Assembly: GCF_029227915.1 (NCBI RefSeq)
Contig: NC_079879.1
Coordinates: 28,216,501 to 28,280,500, forward strand
Reading direction: 5' to 3'
Source: Hydractinia symbiolongicarpus
Taxonomy: Eukaryota; Cnidaria; Hydrozoa; Anthoathecata; Hydractiniidae
DNA length: 64,000 nt
In this document: in pieces, positions 24,155 through 37,231 of the stretch
How the letters are laid out: every line of letters starts with the position of its first letter
Position numbering within the stretch: position 1 is the first letter of the stretch
Notes under the pieces: model-generated
Seen by the model: only the letters and a program-made list of their open reading frames with translations
Told to the model about the DNA's origin: nothing
Database searches by the model: none
Position numbers and translations under genes: made by a program

Positions 24155-26389
24155 CTAACGGCTAGGATTGGTCCCACAGTAAAAAATGAAATTTTTATCT
24201 ACATTTTTAAATAAAGCGCTACCACAGCTCCCAGTGTAATCGCTGAGTTCCAGCAATCATGTCAAACTAAGAAAAATGTTATTTCTTGGAGTCCAATTGT
24301 CTCTTTTATCACATTTATAAGGTCAAAGTCTAAAATCAGTTCAATTAAGTCCCACAGTCAATCGTTTCAGTGTTAAAAGCGATGCAACCTAGTAATATCA
24401 GAAACATATCGCTAAATAGATGTTGGAACGATAAGGTGACGCAATCGTTGTAATTCATCCTGACTGATACCGTTAGAAAGTCAATGAATATAGTTTTTGA
24501 AACTGTCTCTATTTCTTTGGCGCGTGCTAACGGCTAGGATTGGTCCCACAGTAAAAAATGACTTATTTATCTACATTTTTAAATAAAGCGCTCCCAAAGC
24601 TCCCAGTATAATCGCTGAGTTCCAGCAATCATGTCAAACTAAGAAAAATGTTATTTCTTGGAGTCCAATTAACTCATTTATCACATTTATAAGGTCAAAG
24701 TCTAAAATCAGTTCTATTGAGCCCCACAGTCAATTGTTTCTCAGTTAAAAGCGACTCAACCTAGTAATATCAGAAAAATATCGCTAAATGCATGTTGGTA
24801 CCATTATGTGACGCAACCCTTGTAACTCAAACGAGCTGATTCCGATAGAAAGTCAATGGAATGTAGTTTTTGAAACTGTCTCTATTTCTTCAGCGCGGGC
24901 TAGCGGTTAGGATTGGTCCCACAGTACAAAATGATTTATTTATCTAATTTTTTGAATAAAGCAATAACACAGCGGCCAGTATAATTGCTGAGTTACAACA
25001 ATCATTTCATATTAAGAAGAACGTTACTTCTTGGGGTCCAGTTGTCTCATTATAACATTTAAAAGGTCAAAGTCTAAAATCAGTTCAATTAAGTCCCACA
25101 GACAGTTGTTTCACCTTTTAAAGCGACGCAATCTAGTAATATCAGAAACATATCGCTAAATACATGTTGGTACGAATATGTGACGCAATCGTTGTAGTTT
25201 ATCCGTACTGATACCGTTAGAAAGTCAATGAAATATAGTTTTTGAAACTGTCTCTATTTCTTTGGCGGGTGCTAACGGCTAGGATTGGTCCCACAGTAAA
25301 AAATGACTTATTTATCTACATTTTTAAATAAAGCGCTACCAGAGCGCCCGGTGTAATTGCTTTGTTCCAGCAACCATGTCAAATTAAGAAGAATGTTGTT
25401 TTTTGGATTCTAATTATCTCATTATAACATTAATAAGGTGACAGTCCAAATGCAGTTCAATAAAGTCCTACAGTCAATTGTTTCACTGTTAAAAGCGATG
25501 AAACCTAGTAATATCAGAAAAATATCGCTAAATGCATGTCGGTACGAATATGTGAAGCAACCGTTGTATCTCAAACGGACTGATACCGTTAGAAAGTCAA
25601 TGTAATATAGTCTTTGAAATTGTCTCAATTTCTTTAGCGCCTGCTAACGGCTAGGATTGGTCCCACAATAAAAAATGACTTATTTATCCAAATATTTAAA
25701 TGAAGCGCTACCACAGCGCCCAGTGTAATCGCTGAATTCCAGCAATCTTGTCAAATTAAGAAGAATGTTATTTCTTGGAGTCCAACTGTCTCATTTATCA
25801 CATTTATATGGTCAAAATCCAAAATCTGTTCAATTAAGTCCCACAGACAGTTGTTTCACATTTTAAAGCGACGCAACCTAGTAATATCAGAAACATATCG
25901 CTAAATACATGTTGGTACGAATATGTGACGCAATCGTTGTAATTCATCCGGACTGATACCGTTAGAAAGTCAATGAAACATAGTTTTTGAAGCTGTCTCT
26001 ATTTCTTGAGCGTGAGCTAACGGCTATGATTGGTTCTACAGTACAAAATGAATTTTTTATCTACATTTTTAAATAAAGCGCTACCACAGCTCCCAGTGTA
26101 ACCACTGAGTTCCAGCAATCATGTCAAACTAAGAAAAATGTTATTTCTTGGAATCCAATTGTCTCTTTTATCACATTTATAAGGTCAAAGTCCAAAATCA
26201 GCGCAATAAAGTCCCACAGTCAATCGTTTCACTGTTAAAAGCGATGAAACCTAATAGTATCAGAAAGATATCGCCAAATGCATGTTGGGACGAATATGTG
26301 ACGCAACCGTCGTAACTCACACGGACTGATACCGTTAGAAAGTCAATTAAATGTAGTTTTTGAAGCTGTCTCTATTTCTTGAGCGCGTA
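24155..26389 (+). repeat. Block N copy 2 (2235 bp, six units)
   Basis: Units start at 24,155, 24,527, 24,900, 25,272, 25,644 and 26,017. It matches 14,177-16,411 unit for unit with a constant 9978-bp offset. Its end differs (gcgtactaatggctaag), where the three extra units begin. Confidence 0.9.
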
Positions 26390-27508
26390 CTAATGGCTAA
26401 GATTGGTCCCACAGTAAAAAATGAAATTTTTATCTACATTTTTAAATAAAGCGCTACCAAAGTTCCCAGTGTAATCGCTGAGTTCCAGCAATCATGTCAA
26501 AGTAAGAAAAATGTTATTTCTTGGAGTCCAATTGTCTCTATTATCACATTTAGAAGGTCAAAGTCCAAAATCAGTTCAATAAAGTCCCACAGTCAATCGT
26601 TTCACTGTTAAAAGCGGTGAAACCTAATAATATCAGAAAAATATTGCTAAATGCATGTCGGTACGAATATGTGACGCAACCGTTGTATCTCAAACGGACT
26701 GATACCGTTAGAAAGTTAATGTAATATAGTCTTTGAAATTGTCTCAAATTCTTTAGCGCCTGCTAACGGCTAGGATTGGTCCCACAGTAAAAAATGACTT
26801 ATTTATCTAAATATTTAAATGAAGCGCTACCACAGCGCCCAGTGTAATCGCTGAATTCCAGCAATCTCGTCAAATTAAGAAGAATGTTATTTCTTGGAGT
26901 TCAACTGTCTCATTTATCACATTTATAAGGTCAAAATCCAAAATCTGTTCAATTAAGTCCCACAGTCAATTGTTTCACAGTTAAAAGCGACGCAACCTAG
27001 CAATATCATAAACATATCGCTAAATGCATGTTGGTACGAATATGTGACGCAACCGTCGTAACTCACACGGACTGATACCGTTAGAAAGTCAATTAAATGT
27101 AGTTTTTGAAGCTTTCTCTATTTCTTGAGCGCGTGCCAACGGCTAGGATTGGTCCCACAGTAAAAAATGAAATTTTTATCTACATTTTTAAATAAAGCGC
27201 TACCAAAGCTCTCAGTGTAATCGCCGAGTTTCAGAAGTCATGTCAAACTAAGAAAAATGTTATTTCTTGGAGACCAATTGTCTGTTTTGTGACATTTATA
27301 AGGACAAAGTCCAAAATCAGTTCAATAAAGTCCCACAGTCAATCGTTTCACTGTTAAAAGCGATGAAACCTAATAATATCAGAAAAATATCGCTAAATGC
27401 ATGTTGGTACGAATATGTGACGCAACAGTCGTAACTCACACGGACTGATACCGTTAGAAAATCAATTAAATGTAGTTTTTGAAGCTGTCTCTATTTCTTG
27501 AGCGCGTG
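26390..27508 (+). repeat. Three extra monomers in the long-range duplicate
   Basis: Units start at 26,390, 26,763 and 27,136 (373 bp each, 1119 bp in total). The first copy has nothing here: 16,411 is followed directly by block M. The unit at 27,136 is one of the most diverged in the window (gctctcagtgtaatcgccg, ttcagaagtcatg, tctgttttgtgacattt), which suggests older, less homogenised sequence. Confidence 0.85.
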
Positions 27509-28625
27509 CTAACGGCTAGGATTGGTCCCACAGTAAAAATGAAATTTTTATCTACATTTTTAAATAAAGCGCTACCAAAGCTCCCAGTGTAATCGCTGAG
27601 TTCCAGGAATCATGTCAAACTAAGAAAAATGTTATTTCTTGGAGTCAAATTGTCTCTTTTATCACATTTATACCGTCAAAGTCCAAAATCAGTTCAATAA
27701 AGTCCCACAGTCAATCGTTTCACTGTTAAAAGCGATGAAACCTAATAATATCAGAAAAATATCGCTAAATGCATGTTGGTACGAATATGTGACGCAACAG
27801 TCGTAACTCACACGGACTAATACCGTTAGAAAATCAATTAAATGTAGTTTTTGAAGCTGTCTCTATTTCTTAAGCGCGTACTAACGGCTAGGATTGGTCC
27901 CACAGTAAAAATGAAATTTTTATCTACATTTTTAAATAAAGCGCTACCAAAGCTCCCAGTGTAATCGCTGAGTTCCAGGAATCATGTCAAACTAAGAAAA
28001 ATGTTATTTCTTGGAGTCAAATTGTCTCTTTTATCACATTTATAACGTCAAAGTCCAAAATCACTTCAATAAAGTCCCACAGTCAATCGTTTCACTGTTA
28101 AAAGCGATGAAACCTAATAATATCAGAAAAATAATGCTAAATACATGTTGGTACGAATATGTGACGCAACCGTCGTAACTCACACGGACTGATACCGTTA
28201 GAAAGTCAATTAAATGTAGTTTTTGAAACTATCTGTATTTTTGGAGCACGTGCTAACGGCTAGGATTGGTCCCACAGTAAAGTGTGAATTTTTTATCTAC
28301 ATTTTCAAATAAAGCGCTACCAGAGCGCCCAGTGTAATCGCTTAGTTCCAGCAATCATGTCAAATTAAGAAGAATGTTATTTCTTGGAGTCCAACTGTCT
28401 CATTTATCACATTTATAAGGTCAAAATCCAACATCTGTTCAATTAAGTTCCACAGTCAATTGTTTCACAGTTAAAAGCGACGCAACCTAGTAAAATTATA
28501 AAGATATCGCTAAATGCATGTTGGTACGAATATGTGACGCAACCGTCGTAACTCACGCGGACTGATACCGTTAAAAAATCAATTAAATGTAGTTTTTGAA
28601 GCTGTCTCTATTTCTTTAGCGCGTG
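27509..28625 (+). repeat. Block M copy 3 (three monomers)
   Basis: Units start at 27,509, 27,881 and 28,253 (372, 372 and 373 bp). It is unfused, unlike copy 2, so it shows the likely earlier arrangement, with a 261-bp unit following. Offset from copy 2 is 11,097 bp. Confidence 0.87.
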
Positions 28626-29259
28626 CTAACGGCTAGGATTGGTCCCACAGTAAAAATGAAATTTTTATCTACATTTTTAAATAAAGCGCTACCACAGCGC
28701 CCAGTGTAATCGCTGAATTCCAGTTTCACAGTTAAAAGCGACACAACCTAGTAATATCAGAAAAATATCGCTAAATGCATGTTGGTACGAATATATGACG
28801 CAACCGTCGTAACTCACACGGACTGATACTGTTAGAAAGTCAATGAAATATAGTTTTTGAAACTGTCTCTATTCCTTGTGCGCGAGCTAACGGCTAGGAT
28901 TGGTCCCACAGTACAAAATGAATTTTTTATCTACATTTTGAAATAAAACGCTGCCACAGCTCCCAGTGTAATCGCTGAGTTCCAGCAATCATGTCAAACT
29001 AAGAAAAATGTTATTTCTTGGAGTCCAATTGTCTCATTTATCACATTTATAAGGTCAAAGTCCAAAGTCAGTTTAATAAAGTCCCACAGTCAATCGTTTC
29101 ACTGTTAAAAGCGATGAAACCTAATAGAATCAGAAAGATATCGCTAAATGCATGTTGGTACAAATATGTGACGCAACCGTCGTAACTCACACGGACTGAT
29201 ACCGTTAGAAAGTCAATTAAATGTAGTTTTTGAAGCTGTCTCTATTTTTGGAGCGCGTG
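28626..29259 (+). repeat. HOR-A tail: 261-bp unit plus 373-bp unit
   Basis: Units start at 28,626 and 28,887. These are the fourth and fifth unit types of HOR-A attached to block M. The 261-bp unit carries gaatatatgacg and gatactgttag, markers that survive in the fused unit at 17,156-17,529. Confidence 0.87.
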
Positions 29260-31646
29260 CTAACGGCTAGGAATGGTCCCATAGTAAAAAATGAAATTTT
29301 TATCTACATTTTCAAATAAAGCGCTACCAGAGCGCCCAGTGTAATCGCTTAGTTCCAGGACTCATGTGAAATTAAGAAGAATGTTAATTTTTGGTGTCCA
29401 ATTGTCTCATAATAACATTTATAAGGTTTCAGTCCAAAATCAGTTCAATAAAGTGCTACAGTCAATTGTTTCATTGTTAAAAGCGATGAAACCTAGTAAT
29501 ATCAGAAAAATATCGCTAAATGCATGTTGGTACGAACATGTGACGCAACCGTTGTAACTCAAACGAGCTGATACCAATTGAAAGACAATGAAATGTAATT
29601 TTTGAACCTGTCTCTATTACTTCAGCGCGCGCTAGCGGTTAGGATTGGTCCCACAGTAAAAAATGACTTATTTATCTAATTTTTTGAATAAAGCAATAAC
29701 ACAGCGTCCAGTATAATTGCTGAGTTCCAGCAATCATGTCAAACTAAGAAAAATGTTATTTCTTGGAGTCCAATTGTCTCATTGATCATATTTATAAGGT
29801 CAAAGTTTAAAATCAGTTCAATTAAGTCCCACAGTCAATTGTTTCACAGTTAAAAGCGACGCAACCTAGTAATATCAGAAACATCTCGTAAACAGATGTT
29901 GGTACGAATATGTGACGCAATCGTTGTAATTCATACGGACTGATACCGTTGGAAAGTCAATGAAATATAGTTTTTGAAACTGTCTCTATTTCTTGAGCGC
30001 AAGCTAACGGCTAGGAATGTTCCCACAGTAAAAAATGATTTTTTTATCTACATTTTCAAATAAAGCGCTACCGGAGCGCCCAGTGTAATCGCTTAGTTCC
30101 AGCAATCATGTCAAATTAAGAAGAATGTTATTTTTTGGAGTCCAATTATCTCATCATAACATTTATAAGGTCACAGTCCAAAATCAGGTCAATAAAGTAT
30201 TACAGTCAATTGTTTCATTGTTAAAAGCGATGAAACCTAGTAATATCAGAAAAATATCGCTAAATGCATGTTGGTACGAATATGTGACGCAACCGTTGTA
30301 ATTCAAACGAGCTGATACCGATAAAAAGTCAATAAAATGTAGTTTTTGAAACTGTCTCTATTACTTCAGCGCGCTAGCGGTTAGGATTGGTCCCACAGCA
30401 AAAAATGACTTATATATCTAATTTTTTGAATAAAGCAATAATACAGCGTCCAGTGTAATTGCTGAGTTCCAGCAATCATGTCAAACTAAGAAAAATGTTA
30501 TTTCTAGGAGTCCAATTGTCTCATTTATCATATTTATAAGGTCAAACTTTAAAATCAGTTCAATTAAGTCCCACAGTCAATTGTTTCACAGTTAAAAGCG
30601 ACGCAACCTAGTAATATCTGAAACATCTCGTAAACAGATGTTGGTACGAATATGTGACGCAATCGTTGTAATTCATACGGACTGATACCGTTAGAAAGTC
30701 AATGAAATATAGTTTTTGAAACTGTCTCTATTTCTTGAGCGCAAGCTAACGGCTAGGAATGTTTCCACAGTAAAAAATGATTTTTTTATCTACATTTTCA
30801 AATAAAGCGCTACCGGAGCGCCCAGTGTAATCGCTTAGTTCCAGCAATCATGTTAAATTAAGAAGAATGTTATTTTTTGGAGTCCAATTATCTCATCATA
30901 ACATTTATAAGGTCACAGTCCAAAATCAGGTCAATAAAGTACTACAGTCAATTGTTTCATTGTTAAAAGCGATGAAACCTAGTAATATCAGAAAAATATC
31001 GCTAAATGCATGTTCGTACGAATATGTGACGCAACCGTTGTAATTCAAACGAGCTGATACCGATAGAAAGTCAATAAAATGTAGTTTTTGAAACTGTCTC
31101 TATTACTTCAGCGCGCTAGCGGTTAGGATTGGTCCCACAGCAAAAAATGACTTATATATCTAATTTTTTGAATAAAGCAATAATACAGCGTCCAGTGTAA
31201 TTGCTGAGTTACAGCAATCATTTCATATTAAGAAGAACGTTACTTCTTGGAGTCCAGTTGTCTCATTATCATATTTATAAGGTGAAATTGGTCCCACAGT
31301 AACAAATGATTTTTTTATCTACATTTTTAAATAAAGCACTACCACAGCTCCCAGTTTAATGGGTGAGTTTCAGCAATCATGTCAAACTAAGAAAAATGTG
31401 ATTTCTTGGATTCCAATTGTCTCACTTATCACATTTATAAGGTCAAAGTCTAAAATTAGTTCAATTAAGTCCCACAGTCAATTGTTTCACAGTTAAAAGC
31501 GACACAACCTAGTAATATCTGAAACATCTCGTAAACAGATGTTGGTACGAATATGTGACGCAATCGTTGTAATTCATACGGACTGATACCGTTAGAAAGT
31601 CAATGAAATATAGTTTTTGAAACTGTCTCTATTTCTTGAGCGCGTG
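29260..31646 (+). repeat. HOR-B copy 5, expanded by two units (2387 bp)
   Basis: Units start at 29,260, 29,632, 30,004, 30,374, 30,746, 31,116 and 31,275 (372, 372, 370, 372, 370, 159 and 372 bp). The normal HOR-B order has an extra 742 bp (30,374-31,115). The extra first unit begins as a 159-bp-class unit and ends as a second HOR-B unit, so the insertion traces to unequal exchange between those two types. Confidence 0.9.
30374..30745 (+). repeat. Recombinant full-length monomer from a 159-bp-class left end
   Basis: The left end (cagcaaaaaatgacttata, caataatacagcgtccag) is that of the 159-bp unit at 31,116. From gagttccagcaatcatgtc onward it follows the unit at 29,632. A short-class unit has thus become full-length again. 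Confidence 0.82.
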
Positions 31647-33399
31647 CTAACGGCTAGGATTGGTCACACAGTAAAAAATGAATTTTTTATCTACATTTTT
31701 AAATAAAGCGCTACCAGAGCGCCCGGTGTAATCGCTGAGTTCCAGCAATCATGTCAAATTAAGAAGAATGTTATTCTTTGGGGTCCAATTGTCTCATTTA
31801 TCACATTTATCAGGTCAATGTCTAAAATCAGTTTAATTAAGTCCCACAGACAGTTGTTTTACACTTTAAAGCGACGCAACCAAGTAATATCAGAAACATA
31901 TCGCTAAATACATGTTGGTACGAATATGTGACGCAACCGTTGTATCTCAAACGGACTGATACCGTTAGAAAGACATTGTAATATAGTCTTTGAAATTGTC
32001 TCAATTTCTTTAGCGCCTGCTAACGGCTAGGATTGGTCCCACAGTAAAAAATGACTTATTTATCTAACTATTTAAATGAAGCGCTACCACAGCGCCCAGT
32101 GTAATCGCTGAATTCCAGCAATCTTGTCAAATTAAGAAGAATGTTATTTCTTGGAGTCCAACTGTCTCATTTATCACATTTATAAAGTCAAAATCCAAAA
32201 TCTGTTCAATTAAGTCCCACAGTCAATTGTTTCACAGTTAAAAGCGACGCAACCTATTAATATCAGAAACATATCGCTAAACAGATGTTCGTACGAATAT
32301 GTCACGCAATCGTTGTAATTCATACGGCCTGATACCGTTAGAAAGTCAATGAAATATAGTTTTTGAAACTGTCTCTATTTCTTGAGCGCGACCTAACGGC
32401 TAGGATTTGTCCCACAGTACAAAATAAATTTTTTATCTACATTTTTAAATAAAGCGCTACGACAGTTCCCAGTGTAATCGATGAGTTCCAGCAATCATGT
32501 CAAACTAAGAAAAATGTTATTTCTTGGAGTCCAATTGTCTCTTTTATCACATTAATAAGGTCAAAGTCCAAAATCATTCAATAAAGTCGCACAGTCAATC
32601 GTTTCACTGTTAAAAGCGATGAAACCTAATAGTATCAGAAAGATATCGCTAAATGCATGTTGGTACGAATATGTGACGCAACCGTCGTAACTCACACGGA
32701 CTGATACCGTTAGAAAGTCAATGAAATGTAGTTTTTGAAGCTGTCTCTATTTTTGGAGCGGGTGCTAACGGCTAGGATTGGTCCCACAGTAAAAAATGAC
32801 TTATTTATCTACATTTTTAAATGAAGCGCTACCACAGCGCCCAGTGTAATTGCTGAATTCCAGTTTCACAGTTAAAAGCGACACAACCTAGTAATATCAG
32901 AAAAATATCGCTAAATGCATGTTGGTACGAATATGTGACGCAACCGTCGTAACTCACACGGACTGATACCGTTAGAAAGTCAATGAAATATAGTTTTTGA
33001 AACTGTCTCTATTCCTTGTGCGCGAGCTAACGGCTAGGATTGGTCCCACAGTACAAAATGAATTTTTTATCTACATTTTGAAATAAAACGCTACCACAGC
33101 TCCCAGTGTAATCGCTGAGTTCCAGCAATCTTGTCAAACTAAGTAAAATGTTATTTCTTGGAGTCCAATTGTCTCTTTTATCACATTTATAAGGTCAAAG
33201 TCCAAAGTCAGTTTAATAAAGTCCCACAGTCAATCGTTTCACTGTTAAAAGCGATGAAACCTAATAGAATCAGAAAGATATCGCTAAATGCATGTTGGTA
33301 CAAATATGTGACGCAACCGTCGTAACTCACACGGACTGATACCGTTAGAAAGTCAATTAAATGTAGTTTTTGAAGCTGTCTCTATTTTTGGAGCGCGTG
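31647..33399 (+). repeat. HOR-A copy 4 (1753 bp, five units)
   Basis: Units start at 31,647, 32,020, 32,393, 32,765 and 33,027 (373, 373, 372, 262 and 373 bp). It has the complete order of variants but with more private substitutions (for example gaataaatttttt-type changes and gtcacgcaatcg). With the following HOR-B it remakes the 3398-bp A+B compound seen at 3563 and 7333. Confidence 0.9.
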
Positions 33400-35044
33400 C
33401 TAACGGCTAGGAATGGTCCCATAGTAAAAAATGAAATTTTTATCTAAATTTTCAAATAAAGCGCTACCAGAGCGCCCAGTGTAATCGCTTAGTTCCAGGA
33501 CTCATGTGAAATTAAGAAGAATGTTAATTTTTGGTGTCCAATTGTCTCATAATAACATTTATAAGGTTTCAGTCCAAAATCAGTTCAATAAAGTGCTACA
33601 GTCAATTGTTTCATTGTTAAAAGCGATGAAACCTAGTAATATCAGAAAAATATCGCTAAATGCATGTTGGTACGAACATGTGACGCAACCGTTGTAACTC
33701 AAACGAGCTGATACCAATTGAAAGGCAATGAAATGTAATTTTTGAACCTGTCTCTATTACTTCAGCGCGCGCTAGCGGTTAGGATTGGTCCCACAGTAAA
33801 AACTGACTTATTTATCTAATTTTTTGAATAAAGCAATAACACAGCGTCCAGTATAATTGCTGAGTTCCAGCAATCATGTCAAACTAAGAAAAATGTTATT
33901 TCTTGGAGTCCAATTGTCTCATTTATCATATTTATAAGGTCAAAGTTTAAAATCAGTTCAATTAAGTCCCACAGTCAATTGTTTCACAGTTAAAAGCGAC
34001 GCAACCTAGTAATATCAGAAACATCTCGTAAACAGATGTTGGTACGAATATGTGACGCAATCGTTGTAATTCATACGGACTGATACCGTTGGAAAGTCAA
34101 TGAAATATAGTTTTTGAAACTGTCTCTATTTCTTGAGCGCAAGCTAACGGCTAGGAATGGTCCCACTGTAAAAAATGATTTTTTTATCTACATTTTCAAA
34201 TAAAGCGCTACCGGAGCGCCCAGTGTAATCGCTTAGTTCCAGCAATCATGTCAAATTAAGAAGAATGTTATTTTTTGGAGTCCAATTATCTCATCATAAC
34301 ATTTATAAGGTCACAGTCCAAAATCAGGTCAATAAAGTACTACAGTCAATTGTTTCATTGTTAAAAGCGATGAAACCTAGTAATATCAGAAAAATATCGC
34401 TAAATGCATGTTGGTACGAATATGTGACGCAACCGTTGTAATTCAAACGAGCTGATACCGATAGAAAGTCATTAAAATGTAGTTTTTGAAACTGTCTCTA
34501 TTACTTCAGCGCGCTAGCGGTTAGGATTGGTCCCACAGCAAAAAATGACTTATATATCTAATTTTTTGAATAAAGCAATAATACAGCGTCCAGTGTAATT
34601 GCTGAGTTACAGCAATCATTTCATATTAAGAAGAACGTTACTTCTTGGAGTCCAGTTGTCTCATTATCATATTTATAAGGTGAAATTGGTCCCACAGTAA
34701 CAAATGATTTTTTTATCTACATTTTTAAATAAAGCACTACCACAGCTCCCAGTTTAAGGGGTGAGTTTCAGCAATGATGTCAAACTAAGAAAAATGTGAT
34801 TTCTTGGATTCCAATTGTCTCACTTATCACATTTATAAGGTCAAAGTCTAAAATTAGTTCAATTAAGTCCCACAGTCAATTGTTTCACAGTTAAAAGCGA
34901 CACAACCTAGTAATAGCTGAAACATCTCGTAAACAGATGTTGGTACGAATATGTGACGCAATCGTTGTAATTCATACGGACTGATACCGTTAGAAAGTCA
35001 ATGAAATATAGTTTTTGAGACTGTCTCTATTTCTTGAGCGCGTG
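33400..35044 (+). repeat. HOR-B copy 6 (1645 bp, five units)
   Basis: Units start at 33,400, 33,772, 34,144, 34,514 and 34,673 (372, 372, 370, 159 and 372 bp). Private changes agtcattaaaatg, tttaaggggtgag and tttttgagactg arise here and reappear in the two 1273-bp repeats at 40,467-43,012. This copy, or a sister of it, seeded those repeats. Confidence 0.9.
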
Positions 35045-36228
35045 CTAACGGCTAGGATTGGTCCCACAGTAAAAAATGAAATTTTTATCTACATTTTTAA
35101 ATAAAGCGCTACCACAGCTCCCAGTGTAATCGCTGAGTTCCAGCAATCATGTCAAACTAAGAAAAATGTTATTTCTTGGAGTCCAATTGTCTTTTTTATC
35201 ACATTTATCAGGTCAAAGTCTAAAATCAGTTCAATTAAGTCCCACAGTCAATCGTTTCACTGTTAACAGTGATGCAACCTAGTAATATCAGAAACATATC
35301 GCTAAATAGATGTTGGTACGATAAGGTGACGCAATCGTTGTAATTTATCCTGACTGATACCGTTAGAAAGTCAATGAATATAGTTTTTGAAACTGTCTCT
35401 ATTTCTTTGGCGCGCGCTAACGGCTAGGATTGGTCCCACAGTAAAAAATGACTTATTTATCTACATTTTTAAATAAAGCGCTACCAGAGCGCCCGGTGTA
35501 ATTGCTTAGTTCCAGCAATCATGTCAAATTAAGAAGAATGTTATTTTTTGGAGTCCAATTGTCTCATTATAACATTAATAAGGTCACAGTTCAAAAGCAG
35601 TTCAATAAAGTACTACAGTCAATTGTCTCACTGTTAAAATGAAACCTAGTAATATCAGAAAAATATCGCTAAATGCATGTTGGTACGAATATGTGACGCT
35701 ACCGTTGTAACTCAAACGAGCTGATACCGATAGAAAGTCAATGAAATGTAGTTTTTGAAGCTGTCTCTATTACTTCAGCGCGCGCTAGCGGTTAGTATTG
35801 GTCCCACAGTAAAAAATGACTTACTTATCTAATTTTTCGAATAAAGCAATAACACAGCGTCCAGTATAATTGCTGAGTTACAGCTATCATTTCATATTAA
35901 GAAGAACGTTACTTCTTGGTGTCCAGTTGTCTCATTATCACATTTATAAGGTGAAATTGGTCCCACGGTAAAAAATGAAATTTTCATCTACATTTTTGAA
36001 TAAAGCCCTACCACAGCTCCCAGTTTAATCGCTGAGTTCCAGCAATCATGTCAAACTAAGAAAAATGTTATTTCTTGGAGTCCAATTGTCTCATTTATCA
36101 CATTTATAAGGTCAAAATCTAAAATCAGTTCATTTAAGTCCCACAGTCAATTGTTTCACATTTAAAAGCGACACAACCTAGTAATATCAGAAAAATATCG
36201 CTAAATGCATGTTGGTACGAATATGTGA

Positions 36229-37000
36229 CGCAACCGTTGTAATTCAAACGAGCTGATACCGATAGAAAGTCAATGAAATGTAGTTTTTGAAACTGTCTCT
36301 ATTACTTCAGCGCGCTAGCGGTTAGGATTGGTCCCACAGCAAAAAATGACTTATATATCTAATTTTTTGAATAAAGCAATAATACAGCGTCCAGTGTAAT
36401 TGCTGAGTTACAGCAATCATTTCATATTAAGAAGAACGTTACTTCTTGGAGTCCAGTTGTCTCATTATCATATTTATAAGGTGAAATTGGTCCCACAGTA
36501 ACAAATGATTTTTTTATCTACATTTTTAAATAAAGCACTACCACAGCTCCCAGTTTAAGGGGTGAGTTTCAGCAATCATGTCAAACTAAGAAAAATGTGA
36601 TTTCTTGGATTCCACGCAACCGTTGTAATTCAAACGAGCTGATACCGATAGAAAGTCAATGAAATGTAGTTTTTGAAACTGTCTCTATTACTTCAGCGCG
36701 CTAGCGGTTAGGATTGGTCCCACAGCAAAAAATGACTTATATATCTAATTTTTTGAATAAAGCAATAATACAGCGTCCAGTGTAATTGCTGAGTTACAGC
36801 AATCATTTCATATTAAGAAGAACGTTACTTCTTGGAGTCCAGTTGTCTCATTATCATATTTATAAGGTGAAATTGGTCCCACAGTAACAAATGATTTTTT
36901 TATCTACATTTTTAAATAAAGCACTACCACAGCTCCCAGTTTAAGGGGTGAGTTTCAGCAATCATGTCAAACTAAGAAAAATGTGATTTCTTGGATTCCA
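36229..37000 (+). repeat. 386-bp perfect-looking tandem duplication out of monomer register
   Basis: 36,229-36,614 is repeated at 36,615-37,000. Each copy begins cgcaaccgttgtaattc and ends ttcttggattcca. At the joint, ttggattcca runs straight into cgcaaccgttg, two positions that are far apart in a normal monomer. I saw no difference between the two copies by reading. The only end homology is a single a. Confidence 0.9.
36474..36700 (+). repeat. Unique 227-bp truncated monomer
   Basis: The unit is made at the joint of the 386-bp duplication. It keeps the left part of a tttaaggggtgag unit up to ttggattcca, then jumps to cgcaaccgttg, losing about 145 bp of the middle. No other unit in the window has this length. 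Confidence 0.9.
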
Positions 37001-37231
37001 ATTGTCTCACTTATCACATTTATAAGGTCAAAGTCTAAAATTAGTTCAATTAAGTCCCACAGTCAATTGTTTCACAGTTAAAAGCGACACAACCTAGTAA
37101 TATCTGAAACATCTCGTAAACAGATGTTGGTACGAATATGTGACGCAATCGTTGTAATTCATACGGACTGATACCGTTAGAAAGTCAATGAAATATAGTT
37201 TTTGAAACTGTCTCTATTTCTTGAGCGCGTG

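Larger units (their letters stand above)
35045..37231 (+). repeat. HOR-C copy 4 with internal 386-bp duplication (2187 bp)
   Basis: Units start at 35,045, 35,417, 35,785, 35,944, 36,315, 36,474, 36,701 and 36,860 (372, 368, 159, 371, 159, 227, 159 and 372 bp). The length equals the normal 1801 plus 386. The extra segment is a tandem duplication described separately. Confidence 0.9.

Noticed and set aside
36474-36700. A third short-monomer family of 227 bp
   Set aside because: It occurs once and is explained by the joint of the local 386-bp duplication, so it is not a propagated class.
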